NCBI GenBank assembly: GCA_009921385.1
Contig: RFXY01000057.1
Span: forward strand, 1 to 6,648
Origin: Pseudomonadota bacterium
Lineage (GTDB): Bacteria > Pseudomonadota > Alphaproteobacteria > Rickettsiales > UBA1997
Length of the DNA: 6,648 nucleotides
Reading direction: 5' to 3'
In this document: positions 6,248-6,648 of the stretch, piece by piece
How positions within the stretch are numbered: position 1 is the first letter of the stretch
Layout: the number at the start of each line of letters is the position of its first letter
Translations under genes and position numbers: made by a program
The notes under the pieces: generated by a model
What the model was told of the DNA's origin: nothing
The model's input: only the letters and a program-made list of their open reading frames with translations
Databases searched by the model: none

Positions 6248-6303
6248 CTCGGATATTCCCCTTCTTGTAGAAGGGGTGCCCGCGAAAGTGGGCGGGGTAG
6301 TGT
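6248..6303 (+). repeat. GC-rich palindromic repeat, copy 1 (intact)
   Basis: This 56-nt unit begins CTCGGATATTCCCC and ends GGGGTAGTGT. It has two stems: CCCCTTCT-TGT-AGAAGGGG (6258-6276, 8 bp), and GCCCGC-GAAA-GTGGGC (6278-6293, 6 bp with one G-T pair and a GAAA tetraloop). It is far richer in G+C than its surroundings and resembles the REP-like intergenic palindromes found in many proteobacteria. The strand assignment is arbitrary. Confidence 0.85.
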
Positions 6304-6314
6304 CGGTAGCCGAT

Positions 6315-6418
6315 CTCGGATATTCCCCTTCCACAGGAAGGGGAATTTAGATCGAAGTGTGGTATTTATTTATGTAAATGGTATAAGGGGTGCCAGCAAA
6401 AGTGGTGCGGGGTAGTGT
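6315..6418 (+). repeat. GC-rich palindromic repeat, copy 2 (interrupted)
   Basis: The left part (6315-6343, CTCGGATATTCCCCTTCC-ACA-GGAAGGGG) and the right part (6391-6418, TGCCAGCAAAAGTGG... to GGGGTAGTGT) together match copy 1 along its whole length. The stem of the first hairpin carries compensating changes (CTTCT/AGAAG in copy 1 against CTTCC/GGAAG here). The second hairpin is decayed by substitutions and one extra base. The halves are separated by 47 extra nt. Confidence 0.82.
6344..6384. other. 41-nt insert within repeat copy 2, flanked by AAGGGG direct repeats
   Basis: The insert is AT-rich, unlike the repeat it splits, and AAGGGG stands on both sides (6338-6343 and 6385-6390), where copy 1 has it once (6271-6276). 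This is the pattern of an insertion with a 6-bp target duplication, or of two partial repeat copies joined at the same point. It has no coding capacity and no clear terminal inverted repeats, only an internal ATTTA...TAAAT. Confidence 0.6.
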
Positions 6419-6462
6419 TTGCAAACAGAACAAAGAACAAAATCATAACCAGAGTTAAAATT

Positions 6463-6506
6463 AAAAAAGCCTCTGCCTATATTTAAAATAAAGGTAGAGG
6501 CTTTTT
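6463..6506. terminator. Bidirectional intrinsic terminator between the antiporter gene and rpsI
   Basis: GCCTCTGCCT (6469-6478) pairs with AGGTAGAGGC (6492-6501) over 10 bp with one G-T pair. A-runs (6463-6468) stand on the left and T-runs (6502-6506) on the right, so each strand reads as a stem followed by U's. It can end rpsI transcripts (minus) about 60 nt after the stop and antiporter transcripts (plus) about 290 nt after the stop. Confidence 0.85.
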
Positions 6507-6562
6507 ATTGTTTCGATAGATTTTATGAGAAAATTAGTTGTGAATTTCCAAAAAAAATCCAA

Positions 6563-6648
6563 CTATCTTTTGCGATAGGTTTGACCTTTTCTGGCTTTTT
6601 TGTAGCCGTATTTTTTTCTTTCAACTACTCGGGAGTCTCTGGTTAAGA
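6563..6648 (-). CDS. rpsI: Ribosomal protein S9, C-terminal end (partial)
   Basis: The last 27 codons of a minus-strand gene are visible, ending at TAG 6565-6563 and running off the window's right edge. The residues LTRDSRVVERKKYGYKKARK match the near-invariant S9 C-terminus (LTRDxRVVERKKYGxxKARK). The final Lys-Arg, which in other bacteria reaches the P-site tRNA anticodon stem, is kept, here as YRKR. It is followed by the bidirectional terminator, so it is the last gene of its unit; in most bacteria that unit is rplM-rpsI. Only the end of the gene is present. Confidence 0.95.
   Translation of the reverse strand, partial: LTRDSRVVERKKYGYKKARKGQTYRKR

Noticed and set aside
6322..6346. Terminator hairpin (11-bp stem, ACA loop)
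   Set aside because: The stem is strong, but it is not followed by a T-run and is explained by the repeat unit plus three chance pairing bases of the insert.
6248..6418. CRISPR array
   Set aside because: Only two degenerate copies with internal palindromes, no regular spacers and no cas genes in view.

Overview
The window is AT-rich (long A and T runs, A/T-ending codons) and most likely comes from a host-associated alphaproteobacterium, probably of the Rickettsiales/Holosporales kind. The support is the alphaproteobacterial form of dCTP deaminase ([14 protein letters not shown] and [16 protein letters not shown] motifs), compact overlapping genes, nearly absent Shine-Dalgarno sites and signs of gene decay. 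A DXP reductoisomerase gene implies an MEP isoprenoid pathway, which argues against the genus Rickettsia itself, generally considered to lack it. The assignment is inference from sequence character only.

Positions 1-4266 form one tightly packed minus-strand run. In transcription order it is: dcd (broken); a secreted intradiol-dioxygenase-like protein; rbfA (30S maturation); dxr (MEP pathway); rseP (site-2 protease); and the first 50 codons of an unrecognised gene leaving the window at position 1. Gaps are 16, 3, -4, -4 and 12 nt, so transcription as one operon is likely. A candidate promoter lies at 4296-4323.

Positions 4267-4521 are a divergent control region. It holds the minus-strand promoter, a 13-nt tandem duplication, two identical extended -10 boxes (TGATATAAT) 52 bp apart reading rightward, a perfect 17-bp inverted repeat between them, and a small palindrome just before the next start codon.

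Positions 4522-6216 encode a Kef-type (CPA2) cation/proton antiporter with a C-terminal nucleotide-binding RCK domain. The 346-nt gap from 6217 to 6562 holds two copies of a GC-rich palindromic repeat, the second interrupted by a 41-nt insert flanked by AAGGGG direct repeats, and then a hairpin that can terminate transcription from both sides. The window ends in the C-terminus of ribosomal protein S9 (rpsI, minus strand).

Most of the window is housekeeping. The observations most worth a second look are the ~50-nt frameshifting deletion in dcd, the interrupted palindromic repeat, the palindrome between twin promoters of the antiporter, and the dioxygenase-like protein with one iron-ligand His replaced by Asn. 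I see no defence system, CRISPR array, transposase, tRNA or rRNA, and no clear sign of a wholly new multi-gene system.
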